From contig JAOVFP010000016.1 in NCBI GenBank assembly GCA_025738555.1, positions 248,001 to 312,000 on the forward strand: a stretch of 64,000 nt of DNA, in the 5' to 3' direction. The position numbers and the translations under genes are program-made. Within the stretch, counting starts at the first letter, position 1. Each line of letters starts with the position of its first letter. Shown in pieces: positions 22,861 through 33,122 of this stretch. The stretch is from Cyathus striatus. Taxonomy: Eukaryota > Basidiomycota > Agaricomycetes > Agaricales > Nidulariaceae. The notes below the pieces were generated by a model. It did not search any database. It was not told the origin of the DNA and saw only the letters and a list, made by a program, of their open reading frames with translations.

Positions 22861-23790
22861 CCGGGAGAAATGTTTGCCCTACTCACTTGCAGACGAGGGC
22901 GAAAGGGAGGGGGGGCGCAGAAGAAAACAATTCTCTTCGTCACTTGCAGACGAGGGCGAGAGGGTGAGGGCGTTGGGAGGAAACGCGTGCCTTTGTCACT
23001 TGCGAGACGTGGGCGCGGGTGAGACGGATAGGGCGAGAGGGTGAGGGGCGAAAACACGTCCCCCGTCACTTGCAAGATGGGGACGAAGACGCGAGCGAGA
23101 GAGAGGGGAGGAAACACGTCCCCTCGTCACTTGCGAAACGGGGGACGAAGACGCAGGCGAGGGAGAGGGGAGAAGGAGAAGGAGAGGGTGCGGGTGAGGG
23201 AGAGGGTGCAGGCGAGGGGAGAAGACGCTCACCCTCGTCACTTGCAAGACGAGGGAGGGGGCGGGAGAGAGACACCTGCCCTCGTCACTTGCAGACGAGA
23301 GGTCGAGGGAGACGGCAAGGGCGAGATGTCGAGGGGGAAGACGCTTGCTTACTCTCGTCACTTGTGAGACAAGGGAGAGAGGGTGGGTGAAAGACGCCCG
23401 TCCCCGTCTCGTCACTTGTGAGACGAGGGGACGCGTGTGGGTGCGGTGTCGGCGGGTGTGGGTGTGGGAGCGGGAGCGGGTGTGGGTGGTGAGACGAAGA
23501 TGGCGAGAGGGCAAGGGAAAGGGGAGGAAACATGTCCCCTCGTCACTTGCGAGATGGGGGACGAAGACGCGGGTGATGGAGGCGGGAGGAAACGCTCGCC
23601 CTCGTCACTTGCAGACGAGGGCGAGGGAGGGGGGGACGAAACGTGTCTCCTCGTCACTTGTGAGACGGGAGGAAACAATCGCCCTCGTCACTTGCAGACG
23701 AGGGTAAAAGGGAGGGAGCGCAGGGGGCGCGGGGAGAAAACGCGTCACCCCGTCACTTGCGAGACGGGCGATGAAGATGCGGGAGAGAGG
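22860..23790. repeat. GC-rich minisatellite with hairpin-forming units
   Basis: About 14 copies of CGTCACTTGC or CGTCACTTGTG are spaced 30-120 bp apart in a purine-rich background (GGGCGAGAGGG, GGAGGAAACGC). Several units read CCCTCGTC-ACTTGCA-GACGAGGG, a perfect 8-bp stem with a 7-nt loop. Long open frames on both strands translate the repeat (for example LASDEGERFL) and have no other support. Confidence 0.85.
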
Positions 23791-23869
23791 GCGAGATGGA
23801 GGGCGGAGCGCGTTGGAGGGGGCGGCTTGACGAGGGGAAAGAGAGCGAACAAGGTGTGTGAGCAAGAAG

Positions 23870-25440
23870 GGGTGAACAAAGAACCTCCGGTAGAAAACAC
23901 TCCTGGCACACGGATGTATTGCGGTGCTGCAAAATCGATTGCAAAATGACCTGCAAAGTGTTTTCATTTTGACACATGCAAAATGGAGTGAAAATACATT
24001 TCCTTAAAAGGTAATTTTATCTATATAAGGAAAGCATTTTACTCACAATTAGCCCTGCTCAAAACGTAAACACCTTGCAACCAATTTTGCATCAGATTTT
24101 GCAGTACACAATAATGCATCAGGTCAGGAGTGAAAGGGATCCTTGGGGGTGAATCGAGAACAGAAGTCATAAAAAAGGTCGCTCGAATAGAATGAGAGCA
24201 TGTCCCACACGTACAAGAGACGAACCTCACCTTTCTGCCTCACTCTCATCCCCCATGCGGTGCCCAACACTTTCCGCTTCCACCACCTCTGCCTGGATTC
24301 CTAACACGGCTCTGGCACTTCCATGAGCGTAGTTTAGCTGTATCAGCACTGGGAAGTCGCATGAGAGTGATATGAAGTTTGAGGTAATTAGACTAGATAT
24401 AGTGTGTCAGTTTCATGAATGAAAAAAATAGAGAATGAGAGGGGGAAGATAGCCGAGGGGTGAAGTGAGTGTAAGGGAAGTGTGCACAGGGAAGCGGTAC
24501 AGGAAAGGGTGTTTGAACTATGTTGAAGCTGGGAGTCATGGGGTTAGGGTTATGATTAGTCTCGATCCAAAAACGTCCTCGCTTGTGTTTCGTGGTCGGC
24601 CTACATATATCCGGAATACTTAGACCGCGTGAAATCGTGGGAGGGATGACGGGTGATGAGTCAAGGTTCCTGTTGGTGCTTAACGTTTTAACCCTCATCC
24701 ACTTAAGCAAAGTGGGTCTCGGTGCCATGAGGTACTCGTGGTCCACGTTGTCTAGCCCATATGGTATGTCTCCTAGTTTTCTTGCATCCTTCTCGAGGTT
24801 TAAACAGCTCCTTTTTGCAACTTAGTAATAATAGGATACTCAATATCTGACTGCTAATATCCTTCCTATGCCCCTCTGACGTTCTGTGTACTGTAATTCA
24901 TGTAAATCAAGATGTAAAGGTGTCACATGCCACTGCTTTAATCCACCTGTTCTTGCAATTGTATCAGATATCACACCCGCTTTATGTAATGCCAAAGTCA
25001 CTTAAAGAGAAGATATGTAATCTATATTATTACAACCACGATTCAAACGCTTGTACAAGTTGATCATTCATATAAGTAATTTTATGAGGGAAAGTCATAG
25101 GCTTTGGTATTACAGTTTCTCACAACGTAAACAAAAAAAAGGGCACATTTATACTACATGGTTAAATGACAAGATGTTTCATATGTAGTCAATTAGTAGT
25201 GTCTTGAAAACTTCATGAATAGCAAAACTTGGTTTAAAGCTGTCAAAGTCGCCCATGGAAGCGAGGAGATAGTCTTAGATAGACTAGTATGTAGCCGATC
25301 TGAACCCGAAATTAAGATTACAGTTTCCTAGCCATCAATGATACTTTCCGATACAATGCTTGTGCATCCAACACATTTATAACTGACAATCCATCACAGG
25401 TGGAACTATAAGTACCTCAGCCTTCAAAACTCCCCCTTTA
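23870..25440. repeat. Segmental duplication block B copy 2, upstream part
   Basis: Matches 5,031-6,104 with indels. A minus-strand frame through VLIQLNYAHGSARAVLGIQA ends at a possible GTGAGG donor; it is open here and shifted in copy 1. Product unrecognised. GGGGTTAGGGTTA at 24,540 is absent at the matching point of copy 1. About 25,217-25,587 is the stretch that SDR1 lacks. Confidence 0.6.
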
Positions 25441-25467
25441 TTGAGCCCATTTTCTTCGAAAGATACA

Positions 25468-26784
25468 ATGCAAGCATTTTCATTTCGTCGCCTCACATCT
25501 CTCCCCAAGATTCATAACCACATAGGCTCTCATAAACATCACGCATTTTCCACTTCCACTTCCGAGTCGAACGATGGACTCGCTGCAGTCGTTACCGGCG
25601 CTTCGGGTGGAATAGGTCGTTCAATAGCATTGCGTCTCGCTCAGGATGGATATCACATCTCAATTAATGATCTCCCATCCAATAATGAAAAGCTAAAAGA
25701 AGTAGAACGCGATATCGTAGGTATGGGAAAGAAGTGCTTTATCTCTCTTGGAGATGTTTCGAACGAAGAGGTCGTCAGATCATTAGCTCAAAATGCAGCT
25801 GATGAACTTGGAGGTGTTGACGTTGTATGTTTTTTATTGTTACATAATAAGGGGTCATACTTACGGGGCATATCACGCAGATGGTTGCGAATGCGGGCAT
25901 ATTCAGTGGAAAGAACTCCATCTTAGATAGTAAACACAGCTTCTCCATCTCTTATCAACACGATCTAACCGCAAGATTAATTGCAGCGACTGTTGACCAA
26001 ATGGATAGAACATACTCTGTCAACATCCGTGGGGTTTTCTTGTGTTACAAATATGCTGCCAACCAAATGATCAAGCAAGGAAGAGGTGGAAGGATTATCG
26101 GTGCCTCTTCTTTAGCCGGAAAGCAAGGTAATCCAATCGATTCATGGTATTATCCTCTTATTATTAATGCAATATTTCAGGATACCCATTTGTTAGTCCT
26201 TACGTCGCATCAAAGTTTGCAGTTAGGGGTCTGACGCAAAGTGCCGGTAGGACATATTTCGCAATGTGCAGCAATTACCCCATTAACATCGTCATACTTG
26301 GGCAGCTTCGGAACTAGGTAAATACGGAATAACAGTCAACGCGTATGCTCCAGGTAGCTATCAGGGCAATATTCCTTGAAAGAACTTGAGATTGACTCGC
26401 ATATCCATCATAAGGATTCGTAGAAACCGCTATGAGTAAGCAGTCTCATAATATGACATAATTAACGCGTTGATAATGCGGTTTATCAGTGAAACAATTC
26501 GGAGATCCAAGCCTCGGAAGCTCCCAATTTTCCACAGTCAATCCGGTAGGAAGAATGGGCGATGTCAAGGATATAGCAAGTCTTGTGTCGTTTTTGGCCT
26601 CTTCAGGCTCCGGTTTCATCACAGGTATATTTCAATCAGTACACTTCCTAGGAGAAGCGTTAATAGAATTACAATTTCACTACCAGGTCAAAGCGTGAGT
26701 ATTACCATTTGTTCATATTTTGGAACTGTTAACTTACACCTACCTGTCAAGATTTCCATTAACGGCGGTGTTTTTTTCGACTGA
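25468..26784 (+). CDS. SDR2: short-chain dehydrogenase/reductase with presequence
   Basis: Complete SDR of the acetoin/diacetyl reductase type. The Met at 25,468 opens a basic, Ser-rich presequence (MQAFSFRRLTSLPKI, then HHAFSTSTS) suggesting mitochondrial import. Motifs: TGASGGIG at residues 43-50, acidic Asp 68 in NDLPSN (typical of NAD-preferring enzymes), GDVS, VANAGIFSG, TVDQMDRTYSVNIRGVF, GASSLAGKQG, YVASK, GITVNAYAPG, NPVGRMGDVKDIASLVSFLAS, QSV and the C-terminal INGGVFFD. About eight exons; every GT-AG junction keeps the frame. It is the parent-like partner of SDR1 at 6,105. I chose the ATG rather than the upstream in-frame TTG at 25,441. Confidence 0.85.
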
Positions 26785-26799
26785 GACATCTGTTATCTA

Positions 26800-27100
26800 T
26801 TGTATGTAGGTTTGAACAGATATTCTAAGATTGAGGACTGGAATGGCGAATTTTACAATAATATATATGTCCCTCTTTATAGCTGTCAAGAAATAGAGTT
26901 TGGAACGTCAGTCTCCGAACTTTATAAGCTCCGTCTACGTACGACATAGATATATATAGTTACACGGTCAGACAGCCGCTAGATATTCTTATATAACGTT
27001 CTAGCGTTCGTGAGCTACATATAGAATTGGACCTAAATATATAACAGAGTAATAACATAAAGCCTCTTCCCAGACTCTACCTTTCCCCACCGTTACAGCA
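26800..27100 (+). promoter_or_regulatory. SDR4 promoter
   Basis: The intergenic block is repeated upstream of SDR3 and SDR5 and, without a gene, at 7,303-7,530. CTACATATAGAATTGGACCT lies about 85 bp before the ATG and holds the probable TATA element; GTCAGACAG and GTTCTAGCGTT precede it. Confidence 0.5.
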
Positions 27101-28410
27101 ATGACAATACTTCCACCATTCCGCTTCAACACAGCCATTCTATCGCCCCTTCATCATGTTCGCTACAACGTAGCCCTTCACAAAAACTCCTCTGCATTTT
27201 CCACATCCGCTTTGAACAGTGGAGTCGCAGTGGTGACGGGCGCTTCACGTGGAATCGGACGCGCAGTAGCCTTACGTCTCGCCCAAGATGGATATGATGT
27301 CTCAGTTAATGACCTCCCTTCCAATGTGGAAGGGTTGAAAGACGTTGAACGCGGTATAGTTAGTCTGGGAAGGAAAAGCTCCGTCTCTGTTGGAGATGTG
27401 TCGAAAGAGGAAGATGTTAAGGCATTGGTTAAAAGTGCGGTTGACGATCTGGGAGGAGTCGATGTTGTAGGCCCTCTCATTCCAAATAATCGTTATGAGG
27501 CTTATTAATCGTGAAACACAGATGGTTGCGAATGCAGGGATATGTGGACTTACCTCTATTGTGGACAGTAAATTACCCTTTCATATTGTTGAGCATGCAT
27601 TGTCTAATCCCACCTTCATACACAGTGCCAGTCGAAGAGATGGACAGACATTACGCTGTCAATATCCGTGGAGTTTTTCTGAGCTACAAGTATGCCGCTC
27701 AGCAAATGATTAGACAAGGTCGAGGCGGGAGAATCATCGGGGCCTCTTCTATAGCTGGAAAGCAAGGTGCTCTAATCGTCTCGTAGAATACCGTCAACCA
27801 TCCCCTTATTATTACTGTACCTTTTAGGACAACAACATTTTACAGCTTATGTTGCATCAAAGTTCGCAGTTAGGGGTCTGACTCAAAATGCTGGTAGGCA
27901 TATTCCTCACAATGCGGCAAGAATACCACTGACAGTATCATATTTGAACAGCTTTGGAGCTAGGGAAATACGGAATCACAGTCAACGCATATGCTCCAGG
28001 TGAACCCCATCAAATCTGCCACTCACACTAATCTCAACATGCTTCTATTACAGGTGCAATAGACACTGATATGAGTATGTCACTTGTAGTTTAAAAACGT
28101 AATTACTTATATAGCCCATCTAGCAAAAATGTTTCAAGGCATACTGGGAGAGAAAGCACCAAATTATGCTCTTAATCCAGTAGGAAGAATGGGAAAAGTA
28201 GAAGATGTGGCAAGCCTTGTATCATTCATTGCTTCATCAAAGTCAGGCTTTATTACAGGTATGTAGTTTTTTTAATGGTTTGTCCTGTGCAATGCATTAA
28301 TATAGCTTTGGAACGTAGGTCAAAGTGTGAGTTACCATGGTGCATCTGCTCGAAAGTAGCTTATTATTATTTACTAGATATCTATCAACGGTGGTTTTTT
28401 CTTTGATTGA
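27101..28410 (+). CDS. SDR4: short-chain dehydrogenase/reductase
   Basis: Complete SDR. The presequence MTILPPFRFNTAILSPLHHV and FSTSA suggest a mitochondrial protein. TGASRGIG lies at residues 47-54, Asp 71 in NDLPSN suggests NAD(H) preference, then GDVSKEEDVKALV, VANAGI, VPVEEMDRHYAVNIRGVF, GASSIAGKQG, YVASK, GITVNAYAPGAIDTDM, NPVGRMGKVEDVASLVSF, QSV and INGGFFFD at the end. The motif order is that of bacterial and fungal acetoin/diacetyl reductases (known for the family); the true substrate cannot be told. It is tail to tail with an aldolase fragment about 130 bp away. Confidence 0.86.
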
Positions 28411-28543
28411 AATCGCTCTCTGTCACGAAAAGTTGGAAAAGTTTGCCAATACGTGAGCTAGTTGGATCAAAAAACATATAATCGATTTCCCTCTTCACTA
28501 CCGAAATACAAATTCGAAAACTACGTAATAAATGTTTACACGA

Positions 28544-28889
28544 CTACTTTTGATTCCCTCCGACAGCAGTATTAAGGTTCTTCGCGATCGATTCAGCCAT
28601 CGCAGCTACATCAGTGGCGACATTGATCTTCAGAACGTAATCATCAATAATCAACGCGAAATATAAAATATTATACGACATACTATATTGAATCCTTGAG
28701 CAGCTCGACGAGCCGCTTGTTCTCCACTAATACAGAACATAGCACTAGTGCACAGATTAACTCTGAGAAAATCAACGACAATGAATCAGTATAAACATAT
28801 CATTTCTTATTCTGTTCATGAGAAACACGCAAAATTCTCTGAATGATTTCTTCCACATCCAGATGAGGGTCAGGAGAAGGAGGTGGATA
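28544..28889 (-). pseudogene. Aldolase 3' fragment 2
   Basis: Matches the C-terminal exons of the aldolase at 31,132-32,165 (DVEEIIQRILRVSHEQNKK and ATDVAAMAESIAKNLNTAV), with several small changes, then stops abruptly near 28,889 after GGAGAAGGAGGTGGATA. It sits convergent to SDR4. Confidence 0.75.
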
Positions 28890-29235
28890 GGTCCAGTTAT
28901 GGCTTATGCTGCACAGAGTCGAAGAACTAACACAATTGATTAGGAATGCGGAGTCAGAGGGGCACTCTGCTCCATTACTTGACTTACATTAACTATGTGT
29001 TAACTACAAATTTTCGTACATCTATCACTACTGCTCTGATACATTTACTGGTTCCTGAGATGATCGCTTAACATGCCATTTGATTGGCTGCTAATCTTAA
29101 CACCGACTTACCGCCGAAATCGTGAACTAGATCACCACCCCAATCGCTGTAACTCGCTTTGTAATTTGGGGGCGAACTGTCGTCGGAGCTTCAGATCAGT
29201 TCACTTTAGTTCACTCCGCGACAACACTACATACC
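28890..29235. other. Unique spacer
   Basis: No gene or repeat recognised. It joins the end of the aldolase fragment to the SDR ghost at 29,236. Confidence 0.4.
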
Positions 29236-29372
29236 GGTAACTCGAACAGTTGACGGCCCCTATTATTATAACTGTTTGTTTATATTTAAAACTGTTAACT
29301 TACCCCTCCGTACCCATCAAGATCTCCATTAACGGCGGTTTTTTTTTTGATTGGGATGTCGATTTTCTACCG
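29236..29372 (+). pseudogene. SDR ghost 2: last intron and exon only
   Basis: TTTGTTTATATTTAAAACTG and ATCTCCATTAACGGCGG match the last SDR intron and exon (ISINGG). It is the counterpart of the ghost at 9,359-9,560, but without the MITE and without the 71-bp tandem doubling. Confidence 0.6.
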
Positions 29373-29374
29373 AG

Positions 29375-29664
29375 CTCGAGTCACTTTAATGTTGAGGACT
29401 TGAATAGTGAATTGTACAATATGATATAAGCATGTTCCCTCTATATCTGTCAAGAGATAAATTTTGGAATGTCAGTCTCTGAACAATATAAGCTCTGGTA
29501 TATATCTGGTATATATAGTTACACCGTCAGACAGATGCTCAAGATTCTTATATGATGCTCTAGCGTTTATGAACTACATATAGAGTTGGACCTAAGTATA
29601 CCACAGAGAGATAACATAAAACCTCTTTCTTCCCAAGACTCCATTTTTGCCCCCCACTACAGCA
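29375..29664 (+). promoter_or_regulatory. SDR5 promoter
   Basis: Nearly identical to 9,561-9,848 upstream of SDR3, including CTACATATAGAGTTGGACCT about 85 bp upstream of the start. Confidence 0.5.
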
Positions 29665-31011
29665 ATGTCAATACTTCCATCATTGCGTTTCACCAAAGCC
29701 ATTCCCTCCTCTCTCCACCATATTCGCTACAACGTAGTCACAGCCCTTCGCAAAGCCTCCTCTTCATTTTCCACATCCGCTTCGAACAGTAGAGTCGCAG
29801 TAGTCACAGGCGCCTCACGTGGAATCGGACGCGCAGTAGCCTTACGTCTCGCTCAAGATGGATTCGATATCCATATTACTGCTACCAATAGCAAAATGCT
29901 GAAAGACGTAAAACGTAGTATTGAAGATCTTAGGAAGAAATGCTCCATCTATGTTGGAGATATATCAAAAGAGGAAGATGTTAAAGCGTTAATTGAAAGT
30001 GCAGTAGACGAGCTTGGGAGCGTTGACGTTGTATGTTATTTCATTTCTACCTAGTATCCTGTTGTCATATTTATTAAGCGTGATGTATACAGATGGTTGC
30101 GAATGCAGGAATATGTGGGCTCGCGTCTATCATGGACAGTGAATTACCTTTTTAAATTCCGTTACACATACAGTATCTTATCTCACCTCAATATACACTA
30201 CAGTGCCAGTTGATGAAATGGACAGACACTACGCAGTCAACACCCGCGGAACATTTCTGAGCTACAAATACGCTGCTCAGCAAATGATAAAACAAGGGAG
30301 AGGAGGGAGAATTATTGGTGCCTCTTCTATAGCTGGGAAACAAGGTAATCTAGTTGATTCATTGATTGAAGTTAGACGATTTTCTTATTACTATCGCAAT
30401 GTATCAAGGCCATCCATATCTTAGTGGTTATGTTGCATCCAAATTCGCAATTAGGGGTCTAACCCAAAGCGCTGGTAGAACATATTCCGGAATGAAAAGC
30501 CAAATATCCTACTGACACATTTGAATAGCCGCGGAGCTCGGTAAATATGGGATCACAGTCAATGCATATGCCCCAGGTACTCCGTGATCCTCTCTTAATC
30601 CTCCAAGTCCCCAATGTTAATACATTTCCATATTATGTAGGCGCAGTAGAAACAGATATGCGTAAGTAACTCAACTTCAGCTTTACAGTAGTAATACCTA
30701 ACACCACGTGTTTAGCAAAAACTCTTCGAGAGATAATGGGAGATCAAACACCCGATTACGCTGCTAATCCGGTAGGAAGAATGGGAAATGTAGAAGATGT
30801 GGCAAGCCTTGTATCATTCCTTGCTTCATCAAAGTCAGGATTTATCACAGGTACGTAGCATTACCATTTCCGTTCCCTATGTAATATATACATCTAAGTT
30901 CTGGACACAGGTCAAAGTGTAAGTTGCCGTAGCGTGTGTATATCTTCTATAAAATTAGCTTCTGATTATCACTTCCAGATATCTATCAACGGCGGTTTTT
31001 TCTTCGATTAA
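29665..31011 (+). CDS. SDR5: short-chain dehydrogenase/reductase with altered cofactor loop
   Basis: Complete SDR closest to SDR3. Presequence MSILPSLRFTKAIPSSLHHI with FSTSAS. Motifs: TGASRGIG at residues 49-56, then ITATNSKM where SDR2 and SDR4 have VNDLPSN, so the acidic residue after beta-2 is Ala 73. Further: GDISKEEDVKALIES, VANAGI, VPVDEMDRHYAVNTRGTF, GASSIAGKQG, YVASK, GITVNAYAPGAVETDM, NPVGRMGNVEDVASLVSFLAS, INGGFFFD. The missing Asp suggests a shift away from strict NAD(H), known as a trend in classical SDRs; this is inference. It is tail to tail with the intact aldolase 120 bp away, which suggests a two-gene pathway segment. I chose the ATG at 29,665 over the in-frame TTG at 29,647. 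Confidence 0.86.
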
Positions 31012-31131
31012 ACTTGTTCTCTATCACCAAAAGTTCGTAAAAATTTGCCAAAGTGAACCAAAAAACAAAACAAATTCCCTCTTCAGCTATAAAATACAAA
31101 TTTGTAAACTACATAACAGATATTTATACGA

Positions 31132-32165
31132 TTACTTTTGATTCCCTTCAACAGCAGTATTAAGGTTCCTCGCGATTGATTCAGCCATCGCAGCCACATC
31201 GGTAGCGACATTGATCTTCAGAATGTAATTAATGAACAATGCGAACGACAAAACATTGTACGAAATACCATATCGAATCCTTGAGCGGCTCGGCGAGCAG
31301 CTTGTTCTCCGTTTATACAAAACATAGCGCTGTGCGAGAGACTAAGCTGCCTGAGAATCTATGACGATGATCCAGCATACCATTTCTTATTCTGTTCATG
31401 AGAAACGCGTAAAATCCTCTGAATGATTTCTTCCACATCCGGATGAGGGTCAGGAGAAGGAGGTGGATATCCCAACGAGATGGACAAATCATACGGCCCA
31501 ATAAACAATACATCTATAACAAAGAAGTTCACTATATTAGCAACGAATACAAACATTCTGATAATGATCTCACCAAGCCCATCAACCTTCGCGATTGAAT
31601 CCAAGTTCTCCACAGCTTCTTTCGTCTCAATTTGGATCATTACGAGGATTTGTTCATTCGCGCACTTGAGGTATTCAGGGAAGGTCATTCCCCATATTCC
31701 GCTTACGAACGGACTGCCGAAGCCTCTCCTTCCCACGGGGGGAAGACGACTATCAGCTACGATTTCAGCTGCCTTTTCTGCTGTGGACACCTATATTATA
31801 GCATACATTTAGCATCCATCTTTGATTCTACAAGAGAGAAAGACACGAACCATGGGAACCAAAACACCATGCGCACCTGCATCCAAAGCGTACTTGATCT
31901 GCCAGCTTGTGCTCCCACTCACACCAGTAGAAGGAATCCTAACGAGACAAGAAGGCTTATTCTTCGTGTTTTGAATGGAAGATATACTCTCGGCGGCTCC
32001 AGGCACAAGAGGGACCAATCCATGCTCGCAATCTACAAGGATCCAAGAGAGGTGCGAACTAGCTTGGGCGACCTGAGAAGCGAAAAAGACCCCAGGAAGA
32101 GTGAGCCAGGCTCCAAAGGCGGGTTTGTTTGCTCTGAATGCCTTTAGAAGGGCGTGGGCTGCCAT
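31132..32165 (-). CDS. HpcH/HpaI-type class II aldolase
   Basis: Aldolase family that splits 4-hydroxy-2-oxo acids (such as 2,4-dihydroxyhept-2-ene-1,7-dioate) into pyruvate and an aldehyde with a divalent metal. Opening MAAHALLKAFRANKPAFGAW; catalytic-region VDCEHG; RIPSTG; YALDAGAHGVLVPM; GRRGFGSPF; metal-ligand motif MIQIETKEAVENL; FIGPYDLSISLG; C-terminal CINGEQAARRAAQGFDMINV and ATDVAAMAESIA. About five introns of 50-65 nt join in frame (one after VPM, one after VDGL, one after KK, one after GFDM). It is convergent with SDR5, and the same arrangement recurs with truncated copies beside SDR3 and SDR4. The pairing suggests the aldehyde or keto product may be handled by the SDR, but no substrate is shown. 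Confidence 0.85.
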
Positions 32166-32419
32166 GGTGGGGAATGATAAGAGGTGGATGGGATGTGGGT
32201 ATCGGAATCATTATTGATGATGAGCTGATGGTGAGAACGAAGGAATCGTATGGGAAAAGAAGGGATGTCACGCGGTACGTATTGTTTGTATTTGTTGTCA
32301 ACGCGGGGAAGGCTCAAGCGAGCCAGAAGCGAGATTAGGCTTCTTCCCGAGGAGCGAACTCAACCCCAACCAATAATATATACACTCGACATACATCCAA
32401 AAAATATGTAGTTTAACAA

Positions 32420-33122
32420 TTAAGAATAAGCATTAATAGCACTAAGAAACGCAGCATCAATAACACTCTTAACCGCAGTAGCCTGACTCTTCAAATCCGT
32501 CTGTGTGGTACGATCAGCTTCCCGTGGGGTCGCACTGAGAAATAATATATACTTACGGGAGCACTAGCAATCAAAGCGTTCTCAAAAGCCGAGGTACTAG
32601 CATTCAGAGTCTCAAGATCTTGCCTCACCAACGCTGGGAACCCCCCGACAGGGAGCCCCTGGAACGCTGCTATCTTCGCGATAATTTGTTGAAGCGCATG
32701 AATAATCGTGGGCTCGAAAGCCGTTACGGCCGCCAGTATCGTGTTACCGTCTGCCTCGGAGAACGGTTTTGGGGAGACTCCCTATATAATTGAAAATGTA
32801 AGTGCCAAACTTATAATGAAGAGATGTCGCTCACGTTTACATCAGCCGTTCCTTTGTCGATAGCAGTGGCCAAGTTATTTGCATCATTGTGGATGGCCTA
32901 TAAAAGCCAATCAGTCATGCACAAAAACACAGAGCAGGCGAATCAAACCAGAGCATTGACTAAAGATCCACCAGTATTAGGGAGCGCAGTAATCGCATTG
33001 TCAAGAACAGAAACCTGGGATGAAATCGAAGAGATATCAGACTCGACGTCAGCAACTGTAGAAGCCAACGCGATAGTAGCGAACGCAATGATAGCTAAGA
33101 ACGGCGATTTGAGCTGAACCAT
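32420..33122 (-). pseudogene. HsbA-like secreted protein, copy 1, C-terminal frameshift
   Basis: Hydrophobic surface-binding protein A family (in Aspergillus, HsbA coats hydrophobic surfaces and recruits cutinase; family knowledge). Start MVQLKSPFLAIIAFATIVAL is a signal peptide, followed by SSISSQVSVLDNAITAL, then NLATAIDKGTADVN, then SEADGNTILAAVTAF and ALQQIIAKIAAFQGLP. Introns match copy 3. Just after the last acceptor, copy 1 reads CTCAGTGCGACC where copies 2 and 3 read CTCAGAGTG..., so two bases are missing and the frame stops after CDPTGS, losing about 35 residues. Beyond the break, the old reading SQATAVKSVIDAAFLSAI is still well preserved, so the lesion looks young. A truncated but secreted product is possible. 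Confidence 0.75.

Noticed and set aside
22996..23514. Pro/Ser-rich or Arg/Gly-rich open frames of 100-172 codons on both strands
   Set aside because: By-products of the GC-rich minisatellite; frames exist on both strands and follow the repeat.
22860..23790. CRISPR-like array (constant hairpin units with variable spacers)
   Set aside because: Spacing is irregular (30-120 bp), spacers are themselves purine-rich repeats, no cas genes are present, and the genome is eukaryotic.
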